NCBI RefSeq assembly: GCF_008011855.1
Contig: NZ_VOUX01000001.1
Coordinates: forward strand, 124,001 to 188,000
Origin: Serratia bockelmannii
Lineage (GTDB): Bacteria > Pseudomonadota > Gammaproteobacteria > Enterobacterales > Enterobacteriaceae
DNA: 64,000 bases
Reading direction: 5' to 3'
Numbering within the stretch: position 1 is the first letter of the stretch; the number at the start of each line of letters is the position of its first letter. A program made the position numbers and the translations under genes. The notes under the pieces are model-generated. The model did not search any database and was not told the origin of the DNA. It worked only from the letters and a program-made list of their open reading frames with translations. Shown here in pieces: positions 45,885 to 55,111 of the stretch.

Positions 45885-46906
45885 GCTCTGTCCTCCCGAT
45901 GGTCGGCTGCACGCTGAGTGCGCCAGCGGCTGGGCGTCAGCGCTTCCCACTGAATAAAGGCGCGGCTGAACGAATTCAGCTCTTCGAATCCCAGCACAAA
46001 GGCAATTTCCCCAGGCTCAAGATCGGTATCCGCCAACAAGCGGCAGGCGGTGCGGTGGCGGGTTTTGTCCAGCAACTGCTGGTAGCTGTAGCCGTGCCGT
46101 TGCAGACGGCGCTGCAGCGTGCGCGGGCTGAGATAGAGCTCCGCGGCCACGCTGTTGACGCTGGGGCGCTGGCCGCGCATGCTGCGGCCGAGGATCGTCA
46201 TCACCTGTGTGGGCAAGTCTTGCTCGGCGCGCGCTTCGGCCAACTCGGCCTCCAGCTCCGGCAGCAGCAGCGCCAACATGTCCTGGTCGTGGGTGATGAG
46301 CGGCTGCTGCATCAGCGCACGGTCAAATACCAGCACGTCCAGCGGCGCGTCGAATCGCACCGGGCAGCCGAAGTGGCGCAGCAGCGGTGAGTGGGGATCG
46401 CGACGGCGGGTCACCTCAAGCGCCTTGGGCTGCAGCGGTAAACCGGTGCCACGGCGGCACAGGGTGGTGATAGAGGCGAACATGGTGTCTATCAGCAATT
46501 CCGGCGTATGGTCCTCGATCATCGTCCAACGCGTATGCAGCCGAACGCTGTCGCCATCTTCCTCCAGCATCAGTTCTTCCGGGCACACCAACCGTTTGTA
46601 GCGCGCGACTTTACGCAGGGCCTCGCCCATCGTGGCGGAGTGCAGTGCGGCGACTGACGCGATATCGTAATGCTCCGGCGCGACGTCGCCGCCCAGCCGC
46701 AGACCAAAGGCGGGATCGTCGCTCAGTTGGGCGAGGGCGCGCCAGACGGCGAAGAACTGGTGGGTGGTCAACCGCACTTTTACGCGCCGCTCGCTGAGCA
46801 GCCCGGCGGGCAAGCCGGCTAACTGACCGACCCGTTCGAGATCGACGCCTTGCGCCGCGAGGCGCACCGCCAACGCGTTGGAAACCGGAATTTGATCGCT
46901 GCTCAT
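45881..46906 (-). CDS. AraC family regulator (AraC-type arabinose-arm/OruR group)
   Basis: 341-aa regulator of the long AraC group with an N-terminal ~190-residue sensor (ALAVRLAAQGVDLERVGQLAG opening, FGLRLGGDVAPEHYD) and C-terminal double HTH (NSVAAELYLSPRTLQRRLQRHG; EIAFVLGFEELNSFSRAFIQW, cited in parts). Co-transcribed with the NAD(P)-binding protein by a 4-bp stop/start overlap, so it probably controls that oxidoreductase operon. Ligand unknown. Confidence 0.87.
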   Translation of the reverse strand: MSSDQIPVSNALAVRLAAQGVDLERVGQLAGLPAGLLSERRVKVRLTTHQFFAVWRALAQLSDDPAFGLRLGGDVAPEHYDIASVAALHSATMGEALRKVARYKRLVCPEELMLEEDGDSVRLHTRWTMIEDHTPELLIDTMFASITTLCRRGTGLPLQPKALEVTRRRDPHSPLLRHFGCPVRFDAPLDVLVFDRALMQQPLITHDQDMLALLLPELEAELAEARAEQDLPTQVMTILGRSMRGQRPSVNSVAAELYLSPRTLQRRLQRHGYSYQQLLDKTRHRTACRLLADTDLEPGEIAFVLGFEELNSFSRAFIQWEALTPSRWRTQRAADHREDRA

Positions 46907-46987
46907 GGTTGTTGCCTGCCAGTGGTAAGAGAAGGCCTTACTCTAAAACAGCCCGTCCGTGCGCCGATAATCCGATCGCGTCAAGAT

Positions 46988-48424
46988 TTAATCCGATTGC
47001 GCCAAACTGTCGGTTGGCATCAGCGCCTGGATGGTGGCGCCGACCCGTTGTACCGCCTGTTCGATCTCCGTCGTCAGCGTCGGCGCATAGTTGATGCGCA
47101 GACAGTTGCGGTACTTGCCGGCGGCGGAAAAAATGCTGCCGACGGCGATTTGTACGCCTTGCTGCTCGAGATGGCGGTTTAGCCGCAGGGTATCGAACGC
47201 TTCGTCCAATTCGATCCACAGCATAAAACCGCCGCGCGGCCGGCTGACGCGGGTGCCGACCGGGAAGTGTTTCAGGATAAGATCGGTCATGCGATCGCGG
47301 TTCTGCTGGTAGCGGGCGCGCATGCGCCGCAGGTGCTGCAGATAGTGCCCGCTGCGGATAAATTCGGCGATCGCCAGCTGCGGCTGGGTGGCGGTGGCGC
47401 CGGAGCCGATGAACTTCATGTGTAGCACCCGCTCCAGATAGCGGCCGGGCGCGATCCAGCCCACGCGCAGCCCCGGCGCCAGCGTTTTGGAAAACGAGCT
47501 ACACAGCAGCACGCGGCCGTCGTCGTCGAACGACTTGATGGTGCGCGGCCGCGGGTAGTGATAGGCGATGTCGCCGTAAACGTCATCCTCGATGATCGCC
47601 GCATCGTGGCGTTGCGCCAGCGTCAGCAGCCGCTGTTTATGGGCGTCGGGCATGATGTAGCCCAGCGGGTTGTTGCAGTTGGGCGTCAGCAGAATGGCCT
47701 TGATCGGCCACTGTTCAAGGGCCATCTCCAGCGCCGCCAGGCTGACGCCGGTCAGCGGATCGGTGGGGATTTCCAGCGCTTTGATGCCCAATCCCTTCAG
47801 CGTTTGCATGGTGCCGTGGAAGCAGGGGGAATCGACCGCCACGATGTCGCCGGGTTGGCAAACGGCGCGCAGCCCGGCGGAGATCGCTTCCTGGCAACCG
47901 GTGGTGATCAGCAACTGATCGGCACCGATATGGCAGCCGGAATCCAGCAGCAGACGAGCGACCTGTTCACGCAGCGCGGTCACGCCCTGAATGCTGTCGT
48001 AATAAAGGCTGCGCAGGTCGCCGTGGCGGGCGGCGTTGCGCAGGGCGACAATCAGCGGTTTCATCGTCGGCTCGGCGACGTCCGGCATGCCGCGCCCCAG
48101 TTGGATCAGGCCTTCGCGCGGCCGGCTGCGCACCAGCTCCAGCACCTGCTCCCATTGCGAAATGTCCACCGGCCGCTGCACCGGCGCCGTCATAGCGGGC
48201 AGCTCGGCCTGAGCGCGCCGCGTATGCACGAAGTAGCCCGACTTCGGCCGCGCTTCCACCAGGCGCTGTTCCTCGAGCAGCCGGTAGGCTTGCTGCACCG
48301 TGCTGATGCTGACGCCGTGCTCCTGGCTCAATGCGCGCACCGAAGGCAGGCGATGGCCGGCCGGATACAACCCTTGCTGAATGCGTTGGCTGAGAATGGC
48401 GGCCAGCGTGGCGTAGCGTGTCAT
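46988..48424 (-). CDS. ydcR: MocR-type regulator: GntR HTH fused to PLP aminotransferase domain (YdcR-like)
   Basis: 478-aa fusion. GntR winged helix (about 1-70; LPSVRALSQEHGVSISTVQQAY) joined to a class I/II aminotransferase domain with the PLP lysine in SSFSKTLAPGLRVGW and the conserved ITPNCNNPLG-like TPNCNNPLGY. Resembles E. coli YdcR. ATG 48424 follows GAGAGG; ATG 48439 is in frame too. Divergent from the DUF1127/GST pair, which it may regulate (inference). Confidence 0.87.
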   Translation of the reverse strand: MTRYATLAAILSQRIQQGLYPAGHRLPSVRALSQEHGVSISTVQQAYRLLEEQRLVEARPKSGYFVHTRRAQAELPAMTAPVQRPVDISQWEQVLELVRSRPREGLIQLGRGMPDVAEPTMKPLIVALRNAARHGDLRSLYYDSIQGVTALREQVARLLLDSGCHIGADQLLITTGCQEAISAGLRAVCQPGDIVAVDSPCFHGTMQTLKGLGIKALEIPTDPLTGVSLAALEMALEQWPIKAILLTPNCNNPLGYIMPDAHKQRLLTLAQRHDAAIIEDDVYGDIAYHYPRPRTIKSFDDDGRVLLCSSFSKTLAPGLRVGWIAPGRYLERVLHMKFIGSGATATQPQLAIAEFIRSGHYLQHLRRMRARYQQNRDRMTDLILKHFPVGTRVSRPRGGFMLWIELDEAFDTLRLNRHLEQQGVQIAVGSIFSAAGKYRNCLRINYAPTLTTEIEQAVQRVGATIQALMPTDSLAQSD

Positions 48425-48604
48425 ACAGAGGCCTCTCATCGGCGGTAAGAATTAAAAAACCGGTACAGATGCTTTCAAAGTAAACCATTCAGTGGGTTTT
48501 TTGGTGCAGCTGTATGAAAAAAATAGCGCCAGCGTGAATCTGTATTGTTTTTCTCTCGGCGAGCATGATGACTGCAACGCGAAAACATCAGGGAGAATAA
48601 CAAG

Positions 48605-48787
48605 ATGGCTCTGTTTACTGGCGCGCCGCGGCGGCGCTCATTCGGTGGGTCACGCTGGCGTCTGTATCTGCAACGCTACAGGACGCGAAAAGAATTATTA
48701 TTGCTGGACGATGCGCGGCTGATCGATATTGGTTTGTCGCGTGCAGAAGCGCTGCGTGAAGGATGTAAACCTTTCTGGAAAGAATAG
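48605..48787 (+). CDS. DUF1127 domain small protein
   Basis: 60-aa basic protein. The C-terminal DUF1127 (YjiS-like) motif is LYLQRYRTRKELLLLDDARL followed by IDIGLSRAEA. In other bacteria such small Arg-rich proteins affect phosphate/carbon metabolism or RNA turnover (family knowledge). Good GGGAGAA ribosome site. It precedes the GST gene by 15 bp, so likely one operon. Confidence 0.85.
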   Translation: MALFTGAPRRRSFGGSRWRLYLQRYRTRKELLLLDDARLIDIGLSRAEALREGCKPFWKE

Positions 48788-48802
48788 ATAAGAGGAAAAC
48801 CG

Positions 48803-49426
48803 ATGCTGAGAGTCTTGGGCAAGGCTTCATCAATCAACGTGCGCAAAGTGTTATGGACCTGTCAGGAGCTGGGGCTGACGCTGGAACGGGAAGACTGGGG
48901 CAGCGGCTTTCGCTCCACGCAGGAGCCGGCGTTTCTGGCGCTGAATCCCAACGGCCTGGTGCCGGTGCTGATTGACGGCGAGCGGGTGCTGTGGGAGTCG
49001 AACACCATTTGCCGCTATCTGGTGGGGCGGGAAGGGCGCCGCGATCTGCTGCCGCAGGAACCCGGCGCGCGCGCGGCGGTGGAGATGTGGATGGACTGGC
49101 AGGCCACCGATCTGAACGGCGCCTGGCGCTATGTGTTCATGTCGCGCGTGCGCGGGCATGCGGATTACCAAGATGCCGCCAGCCTGGCCGCCGCCGAACG
49201 CGAGTGGAATCGGCTGATGGGGCTGCTGGACAGGCATTTGGCGCAGCACGGCCCTTATGCCGCCGGCGCTACCTTCACGCTGGCGGACGTGGTGCTGGGG
49301 CTGTCGCTGAACCGCTGGCTGATGACGCCGTTCGAGCGGCCGAATTATGCGGCGCTGGCGGCCTATCAGCAGCGCCTGATGCAACGCCCTGGCTACGTGC
49401 AACACGGTGCCAACGGTTTGCCGTAA
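48803..49426 (+). CDS. Glutathione S-transferase
   Basis: 207-aa soluble GST. N-terminal thioredoxin-like domain (LRVLGKASSINVRKVLW; cis-Pro region NGLVPVLIDGE; LWESNTICRYL for glutathione gamma-Glu binding) and C-terminal helical domain from about residue 90 (MWMDWQATDLN; FTLADVVLGLSLNRW). The catalytic residue is probably the Ser of KASSINVRK. Substrate unknown. Confidence 0.9.
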   Translation: MLRVLGKASSINVRKVLWTCQELGLTLEREDWGSGFRSTQEPAFLALNPNGLVPVLIDGERVLWESNTICRYLVGREGRRDLLPQEPGARAAVEMWMDWQATDLNGAWRYVFMSRVRGHADYQDAASLAAAEREWNRLMGLLDRHLAQHGPYAAGATFTLADVVLGLSLNRWLMTPFERPNYAALAAYQQRLMQRPGYVQHGANGLP

Positions 49427-49651
49427 TATGAAATAAATGGTTCATTTTATCCCGTCCGGATACGACCAGCCGCGTCCGGGCTTTCCTCATTGCATCATCC
49501 CGTCAACGTTTCATGAACGGCATCACGAATATGAACTTTATTTTCCCGCGTGCTTGTTATTGAAATTTATATTCCATATAAACCCGTTATCAATCGGCGC
49601 GTTTCATTGAGCCGCGCCTGGTTCTACACAGAATTTCGGTCACGGGAGAAA
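49427..49651. other. Intergenic region between GST and Gfo/Idh/MocA genes
   Basis: 225 bp, moderately AT-rich from 49525. The GTCCGGATACGACC/CGTCCGGGC stretch may act as a weak terminator. No further gene seen; the downstream frame extends upstream into this region without a ribosome site. Confidence 0.4.
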
Positions 49652-50785
49652 ATGATGAAACAGGTACGCGTTGGGTTAATTGGCACCGGCTATATCGGGC
49701 GTTGTCACGCTATCGCTTATGCGCAGGCCCCCACGGTATTTCCCCTTAAAGGGGATCTGGTGCTGGAGATGCTGGCGGAGGTGACGCCCGAGCTGGCGGC
49801 GCAGCGCGCGGCCGAGTTCGGCTTTGCGCGTTCGACCGGCGACTGGCGGCAGCTGGTGGCCGATCCGGCGATCGACGTGGTAGACATCTGCGCCCCTAAT
49901 TTCTTGCACAAAGAGATGGCGCTGGAGGCGATCCGCCACGGCAAGCACGTATATTCGGAAAAACCGCTGGCGCTGGACGCCGCCGACGCGGCGGAGATGG
50001 TGCAGGCCGCCCGCGCCAAGGGCGTGAAAACGCTGGTCGGTTTCAACTACATGAAGAACCCGACCAGCCAGCTGGCGCGCGAGATCATCGCCAACGGCGA
50101 AATCGGCGAGGTGGTGCATTTTTACGGCACCCACAATGAGGATTACCTGGCCGACCCGCGCACGCCGATCGACTGGCACTGCCGCCGCGCCAGCGCCGGG
50201 CTGGGCGCGTTGGGGGATCTGGCGGCGCACATCGTCAATATGGCGCACTACCTGGTGGGCGATATCGTGGCGGTCTCTGGCGATATGCAGACCGTGATCA
50301 AGCAGCGCCCGGACCCGCAAGACCCGGCGCGCCTGCTGCCGGTGGAAAACGAAGATCAGGCCAGTGCACTGCTGCGTTTCGCCGGCGGGGCGATGGGCAC
50401 GATCGAAACGTCGCGCATCGCCTGCGGGCGCAAGATGGGGCTGACCTATGTGGTCACCGGCACTAAAGGCACGCTGAGCTATACCCAGGAACGGATGGCG
50501 GAGCTGAAGCTGTATCGGCATGATGAACCGGCGGAGCGGCAGGGGTTCAAGACGTTGCTGGTGGGGCCGAAGCACCCGGACTATGCGGCGTTTTGCATCA
50601 GCGCCGGGCACGGCATTGGTTTTAACGATCAGAAAACGGTGGAGATCCGCGATCTGGTCAACGGCATCGCCGCGGGCGATCGCATGTGGCCGGACTTTGA
50701 AGAAGGCTGGAAGGTGTCTTGCGTGCTGGATGCGATAGCCACCTCCGCCGAGCAGCGGCGCTGGCTGGAGATCAACCGCGATTGA
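49652..50785 (+). CDS. Gfo/Idh/MocA family oxidoreductase
   Basis: 377-aa NAD(P)-dependent sugar-type dehydrogenase. Rossmann motif VGLIGTGYIGRCHA (about 6-19), the conserved EKPL (YSEKPLALD, about 109) and the DLAAHIVNMAHYLVG block carrying the catalytic-histidine region (GDLAAH). Two ATGs, 49652 and 49655, follow GGGAGAA; either may be used. It may oxidise a sugar, inositol or derivative. No sugar transporter is adjacent, so substrate is open. Confidence 0.87.
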   Translation: MMKQVRVGLIGTGYIGRCHAIAYAQAPTVFPLKGDLVLEMLAEVTPELAAQRAAEFGFARSTGDWRQLVADPAIDVVDICAPNFLHKEMALEAIRHGKHVYSEKPLALDAADAAEMVQAARAKGVKTLVGFNYMKNPTSQLAREIIANGEIGEVVHFYGTHNEDYLADPRTPIDWHCRRASAGLGALGDLAAHIVNMAHYLVGDIVAVSGDMQTVIKQRPDPQDPARLLPVENEDQASALLRFAGGAMGTIETSRIACGRKMGLTYVVTGTKGTLSYTQERMAELKLYRHDEPAERQGFKTLLVGPKHPDYAAFCISAGHGIGFNDQKTVEIRDLVNGIAAGDRMWPDFEEGWKVSCVLDAIATSAEQRRWLEINRD

Positions 50786-50791
50786 CAATAA

Positions 50792-50819
50792 AATGGCGCT
50801 CTCCGTGGACAGCGCCATT
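50792..50819. terminator. Terminator between convergent oxidoreductase and amidohydrolase
   Basis: AATGGCGCT/AGCGCCATT, 9-bp perfect stem with a 10-nt loop, then AATTT. Serves at least the rightward gene. Confidence 0.75.
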
Positions 50820-50886
50820 AATTTGCTACTTTACTAACTTAGTATCTTATTAAGCTAGTTGCGTAATAAGTTGCTGGGCTGGCAAC

Positions 50887-52758
50887 TTAGAACGAGAAGC
50901 ACGAACAGCCGAACGCGCCCCAGAAGGCATTCTCGTCCGACACCGGGATGCTGGAGCGGCGCGCAATGTCATGCTGATGCGCGTGTACGCCGCACGGGCC
51001 GCAGCATTGGTGCGCCTGGCTCACTACCCCGACGCGGGCCGCCGCCGACGGCGGCGCGGAGCGGTAGTGGCCCGGCACTTGAGTGACCGGTGACCACTCC
51101 GGCAGCACCGGCAGCGGCGGTGGCGCCAGCGGCGAGAAGCTGCCAGCGGCGTAGACCACTTTGCCATCCACCACCGTCATCACCGACTCGATGCCTTTGA
51201 TCTGCTCTTCCGGCACGCTGAAATAGTCCTGCGACAGCACCGCCATATCCGCCAACTGACCGACCTTGATCTGGCCTTTCTTGCCCTGTTCGGTGGAGAA
51301 CCAGGCGCTCCCTTGCGTCCACAGCATCAGCGCCGTTTCGCGATCCAGACGGGCGCTGTCGTCGTACATCGCCATGCCGCCGACGGTGCGGCCGGAGACC
51401 AGCCAGTACAGCGCCGTCCACGGGTTGTAGCTGGCGACGCGGGTGGCGTCGGTGCCCAGCCCGACCGGCAGCTCAGCCGCCAGCATTTTCGCTACCGGCG
51501 GCGTATGTTTGGTGGCTTCGATGCCGTAGCGATCGGCGAAATATTCGCCCTGGAACGCCATGCGATGCTGCACCGCAATGCCGCCGCCCAGCGCCTTGAC
51601 GCGCTCAATATTGCGTTCGGTAATGGTTTCGGCGTGGTCGAACAGCCAGTGCAGGCCGTTGAATGGAATATCGCGGTTCACCTTCTCGAACACGTCCAGC
51701 ATGCGGCTGATGGATTCGTCATAGGTGGCGTGCAGGCGGAACGGCCAGCGGTGCTCGACCAAATGGCGCACCACTCGCTCCAGCTCGTCTTCGGTGCCCG
51801 GCGGCAGATCCGGGCGCGGCTGCAGGAAGTCTTCGAAGTCGGCGGCGGAAAACACCAGCATCTCGCCGGCGCCGTTGTGGCGATAGAAATCGGTGCCCTG
51901 GCCTGGCTTGAGCATATCAGTCCACAGCTCGAAGTCTTCCAGTTCCTGCTTCGGCCGTTGGGTGAACAGGTTATAGGCGATACGGATGGTCAGCTGCTTT
52001 TTCTCGTGCAGCTCGGCGATCACCTGATAATCCTCCGGGTAGTTCTGGAAACCGCCGCCGGCGTCGATGGCGCTGGTGAGGCCGAGGCGGTTCAGCTCAC
52101 GCATGAACTGTCGGGTGGAGTTGACCTGCTGTTCCAGCGGCAGCTTCGGCCCTTTCGCCAGCGTGGCGTACAGGATCATGGCGTTGGGTTTGGCGATCAG
52201 CATGCCGGTCGGGTTGCCGTTGGCGTCGCGCTGGATCTCGCCGCCCGGTGGGTTCGGCGTGTCTTTGGTGTAGCCGACCACCTTCAGCGCCGCGCGGTTG
52301 AGCAGCGCGCGATCGTAGAGATGCAGAATAAATACCGGCGTGTCCGGCGCCGCCTGGTTGATTTCGTCCAGCGTTGGCATGCGGCGTTCGGCAAACTGGA
52401 ATTCGGTCCAGCCGCCGACCACCCGTACCCATTGCGGGCTCGGCGTGCGCAGCGCCTGCTCTTTTAACATGCGCAGCGCGTCGGCCAGCGAAGGCACGCC
52501 TTCCCAGCGCAGCTCCAGGTTGTAGTTCAGGCCGCCGCGGATCAGGTGCAGGTGCGAGTCGTTCAGGCCCGGAATGGCGGTGTGGCCATGCAGGTCGATC
52601 ACCTGGGTTTCCGGCCCGGCGTGCTGCATGACTTCGCCTTCGCTGCCGACCGCCAGAAACTTGCCGTCGCGGATGGCGACCGCCTGTGCGGTAGGATTTT
52701 GGCGATCGACGGTGTGAAACTTGCCGTTGGTGATGATCAATGAAGCGTGGTGGTTCAT
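50887..52758 (-). CDS. Amidohydrolase (YtcJ-like) with Cys/His-rich tail
   Basis: 623-aa metal-dependent amidohydrolase of the YtcJ/Amidohydro_3 group. Metal residues: NDSHLHLIRGG (HxH), DHAETI and GLGTDATRVASYNPW with the catalytic-type Asp. Residues about 575-623 form an unusual tail with five cysteines and several histidines (QCCGPCGVHAHQHD, GCSC). Substrate unknown; the tail might bind metal. First in a leftward-reading order that includes the ABM protein and a YcaC-like hydrolase, opposite a LysR gene. Confidence 0.85.
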   Translation of the reverse strand: MNHHASLIITNGKFHTVDRQNPTAQAVAIRDGKFLAVGSEGEVMQHAGPETQVIDLHGHTAIPGLNDSHLHLIRGGLNYNLELRWEGVPSLADALRMLKEQALRTPSPQWVRVVGGWTEFQFAERRMPTLDEINQAAPDTPVFILHLYDRALLNRAALKVVGYTKDTPNPPGGEIQRDANGNPTGMLIAKPNAMILYATLAKGPKLPLEQQVNSTRQFMRELNRLGLTSAIDAGGGFQNYPEDYQVIAELHEKKQLTIRIAYNLFTQRPKQELEDFELWTDMLKPGQGTDFYRHNGAGEMLVFSAADFEDFLQPRPDLPPGTEDELERVVRHLVEHRWPFRLHATYDESISRMLDVFEKVNRDIPFNGLHWLFDHAETITERNIERVKALGGGIAVQHRMAFQGEYFADRYGIEATKHTPPVAKMLAAELPVGLGTDATRVASYNPWTALYWLVSGRTVGGMAMYDDSARLDRETALMLWTQGSAWFSTEQGKKGQIKVGQLADMAVLSQDYFSVPEEQIKGIESVMTVVDGKVVYAAGSFSPLAPPPLPVLPEWSPVTQVPGHYRSAPPSAAARVGVVSQAHQCCGPCGVHAHQHDIARRSSIPVSDENAFWGAFGCSCFSF

Positions 52759-52779
52759 AACATTCTCCCGGCGAACCGC

Positions 52780-53325
52780 CTAGCGGCGGGTCAGCCATTG
52801 ATGAAAAACGCGAGTCACGATGGGCATCCACAGGTACACCACCAGGGCGACCACGGTGGCGTCATTGAGAAAATGGCCGAGCAGCGTGCCGTCCAGCTGC
52901 GGCAGCGCCAGCCCCCAAAACCAGGGCACCAGATTGGTGGAAGGGAAGATCACCAGCAGGGTGATGATGAACTGCTTCCACTGGGGCGGCTGGCGCACGT
53001 TGGGGTTGGGTGGGGTAAACCAGAACTCCGCGCCGGGGCGGATCTCGATATGGTCGTTCTCCAGCAACAGCGGAGTGACTTCTTCGATGTATTGCTTGCG
53101 CAGCGGCGAGTTGAGCCAGCGGTAGAGATTGTCGACATTGTCGAAGCGGACCAGCACCGTATAGGCCTGTTCGCTGTCGGATGGGCGGATGACGTTGACG
53201 CCCAGATGGCCGGTGAAGCCCGCGGCGTCCGGCATGATGCGGTTCAGCCAGGCCTCATAGGCCTGCTCGTTCCCCGGCGCCAAACGGTGGGTGATCACCA
53301 GCGTGACATGCTGCGGATGGGCCAT
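52780..53325 (-). CDS. ABM-domain protein with two C-terminal membrane segments
   Basis: 181-aa protein. Residues about 5-100 form an antibiotic-biosynthesis monooxygenase (ABM) ferredoxin-like domain (VTLVITHRLAPGNEQAYEAW; YTVLVRFDNVDNLYRWLNS), followed by two hydrophobic segments (about 117-137, 153-173) separated by a loop, so the domain is tethered to the membrane. 21 bp upstream of the amidohydrolase, so co-transcribed. ABM proteins oxidise or rearrange small aromatics or quinones; function here unknown. Confidence 0.82.
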   Translation of the reverse strand: MAHPQHVTLVITHRLAPGNEQAYEAWLNRIMPDAAGFTGHLGVNVIRPSDSEQAYTVLVRFDNVDNLYRWLNSPLRKQYIEEVTPLLLENDHIEIRPGAEFWFTPPNPNVRQPPQWKQFIITLLVIFPSTNLVPWFWGLALPQLDGTLLGHFLNDATVVALVVYLWMPIVTRVFHQWLTRR

Positions 53326-53345
53326 AAAACCGACTCCTGAAAATA

Positions 53346-53364
53346 CCCCGGCGCGGGGCCGGGG
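53346..53364 (-). terminator. Possible terminator between ycaC-like and ABM genes
   Basis: CCCCGGC/GCCGGGG hairpin followed on the minus strand by TATTTT. May separate or only attenuate the ycaC-like transcript. Confidence 0.5.
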
Positions 53365-53373
53365 CAGGGGGAA

Positions 53374-54018
53374 TTATTTCACCGTGCGGGCCGGTGCGTG
53401 GTGCACCATGGTGTAAGCGTAGTCGACGCCCATGCCGTACGCGCCGCTGTGTTCGCGCACCAGCGCCATCACCGCGTCGTAGGTGTCTTTGCGTGCCCAG
53501 TCGCGTTGGTACTCCAGCAGCACCTGTTGCCAGGTCACCGGTACGGCGCCGGCCTGCACCATGCGATCGATCGAGCGTTCGTGCGCATCGACGGAGGTGC
53601 CGCCGGAGGTGTCGGTCACCACGTACACTTCATAGCCGGCTTCCAGCGCCATCAGCGCCGGGAAGGTCAAACAAACTTCGGTCCATAGCGCGGAGATCAC
53701 CAGCTTTTTGCGGCCGGTGGCTTCCACGGCTTTAACGAAGGCCGCGTCTTCCCAGGAGTTCATCGAGGTACGTTCAATCGGGGTGATTTCAGGGTGTACC
53801 GCCAGCAGTTCCGGCCAGATATAGCCGCTGAAGCTTTCGGTTTCGACCGAGGTGAAAAGGGTGGGGACGTTGAAAATCTTGCCTGCCTTCGCCAAACCAA
53901 CAACGTTGTTTTTCAGTTGCTGACGATCAATATTAGCCACGCCGAAGGCCATTTGTGGTTGATGATCGATAAAAATCAGTGCGGAATTGTCTTTATCAAG
54001 CAGTTGAAACTTGGACAT
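53374..54018 (-). CDS. Isochorismatase-family hydrolase, YcaC-like
   Basis: 214-aa hydrolase close in length and order to E. coli YcaC (208 aa). Asp in ALIFIDHQPQM, Cys in ALWTEVCLTFPAL, and the YcaC-like GYEVYVVTDTSGGTSVDAHE and RMVQAGAVPVTWQ. Mechanism would use Asp/Lys/Cys. Divergent from a LysR regulator 140 bp away, which probably controls this gene and perhaps the two behind it. Confidence 0.88.
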   Translation of the reverse strand: MSKFQLLDKDNSALIFIDHQPQMAFGVANIDRQQLKNNVVGLAKAGKIFNVPTLFTSVETESFSGYIWPELLAVHPEITPIERTSMNSWEDAAFVKAVEATGRKKLVISALWTEVCLTFPALMALEAGYEVYVVTDTSGGTSVDAHERSIDRMVQAGAVPVTWQQVLLEYQRDWARKDTYDAVMALVREHSGAYGMGVDYAYTMVHHAPARTVK

Positions 54019-54158
54019 AATTTACCTTCCCAGTGATATTTCGGTTGAACATCTGATGAGTGTAACGCCGATAAAACCCATGGTAGGCAGAGGGCGATTT
54101 CAAAGATACCGCAGAATTTTTGCCGACTTGTTGAGTTTTTTTATACACGGGAGAAAGC

Positions 54159-55070
54159 ATGAGATTAAACCTGGAAGCGCTGCTGATTTTGGACGCGCTG
54201 GACCGGCACGGATCTTTCGCCGCCGCGGCCGCCGCACTGTTTAAAACCCCTTCGGCACTGAGCTATATGGTGCAAAAGCTCGAGAACGATCTCGACATCA
54301 CCCTGCTGGACCGCTCCGGCCATCGGGCGAAGTTTACCGATACCGGCAAGCTGATGCTGGAAAAAGGGCGGGTGCTGCTGCGCGCGGCGCAGGATCTGGA
54401 ACAGCAGGCGCGCTACGTGGAGAACGGCTGGGAAAGCGAGATCACGCTTGGGATCGACGCCTCCTTCCCGTTTGCCCGCCTGTTGCCGCTGATCGACGAG
54501 TTCTATCGGCAGCATCACCATACCCGGCTGCGTTTCAGCCACGAGGTGCTGGCCGGTTCCTGGGAGTCGCTGGTTTACGGCTGCGCCGACATTATCATCG
54601 GCGCCATTTGCGAGCCGCCGTCGCGGGTGGGCTATGCGTTCAGCCGCCTGGGGCAGCTGGATTACGTGTTCGCCGTCGCGCCGCAGCATCCGCTGGCGGC
54701 GCTGCCGGAACCGTTGCCGAAGGATGAGATCCGTCAGCACCGGGCGGTGGTGGTGCGCGATACCTCGCGCGTCAACGCGCCGCAGAGCCTGAACCTGCTG
54801 GAAGAACAGGATACGCTGACGGTCTTCGGCTTTGACGCCAAACTGCAGGCGCAGTTGGCCGGGCTGGGCTGTGGCTATCTGCCGCGCTCTCTGGCGGAAC
54901 CTTACCTGAACAGCGGCGAACTGGTGGCGAAACGCGTTGAATCTGAGCGCTGCAGCGACGCTGCCTATTTCGGCTGGCGTGAAAGCGCCAGCGGCCTGGC
55001 GGCCAAGTGGTGGCGCGAGCGCCTGCAGCGTTACGCGGATGACGGTGAGGCTTACCCAGCGGCGCAGTAA
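54159..55070 (+). CDS. LysR family regulator
   Basis: 303-aa LysR regulator. HTH LEALLILDALDRHGSFAAAAAALFKTPSALSYMVQKLEND (about 4-43, cited by ends) and effector-binding domain. Divergent from the ycaC-like gene, so regulation of that set is likely. Effector unknown. Only 41 bp before the next gene. Confidence 0.88.
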   Translation: MRLNLEALLILDALDRHGSFAAAAAALFKTPSALSYMVQKLENDLDITLLDRSGHRAKFTDTGKLMLEKGRVLLRAAQDLEQQARYVENGWESEITLGIDASFPFARLLPLIDEFYRQHHHTRLRFSHEVLAGSWESLVYGCADIIIGAICEPPSRVGYAFSRLGQLDYVFAVAPQHPLAALPEPLPKDEIRQHRAVVVRDTSRVNAPQSLNLLEEQDTLTVFGFDAKLQAQLAGLGCGYLPRSLAEPYLNSGELVAKRVESERCSDAAYFGWRESASGLAAKWWRERLQRYADDGEAYPAAQ

Positions 55071-55111
55071 GGGCGCTCGATAAAGATTAATCCCCAATAA
55101 GGACATCGGGA

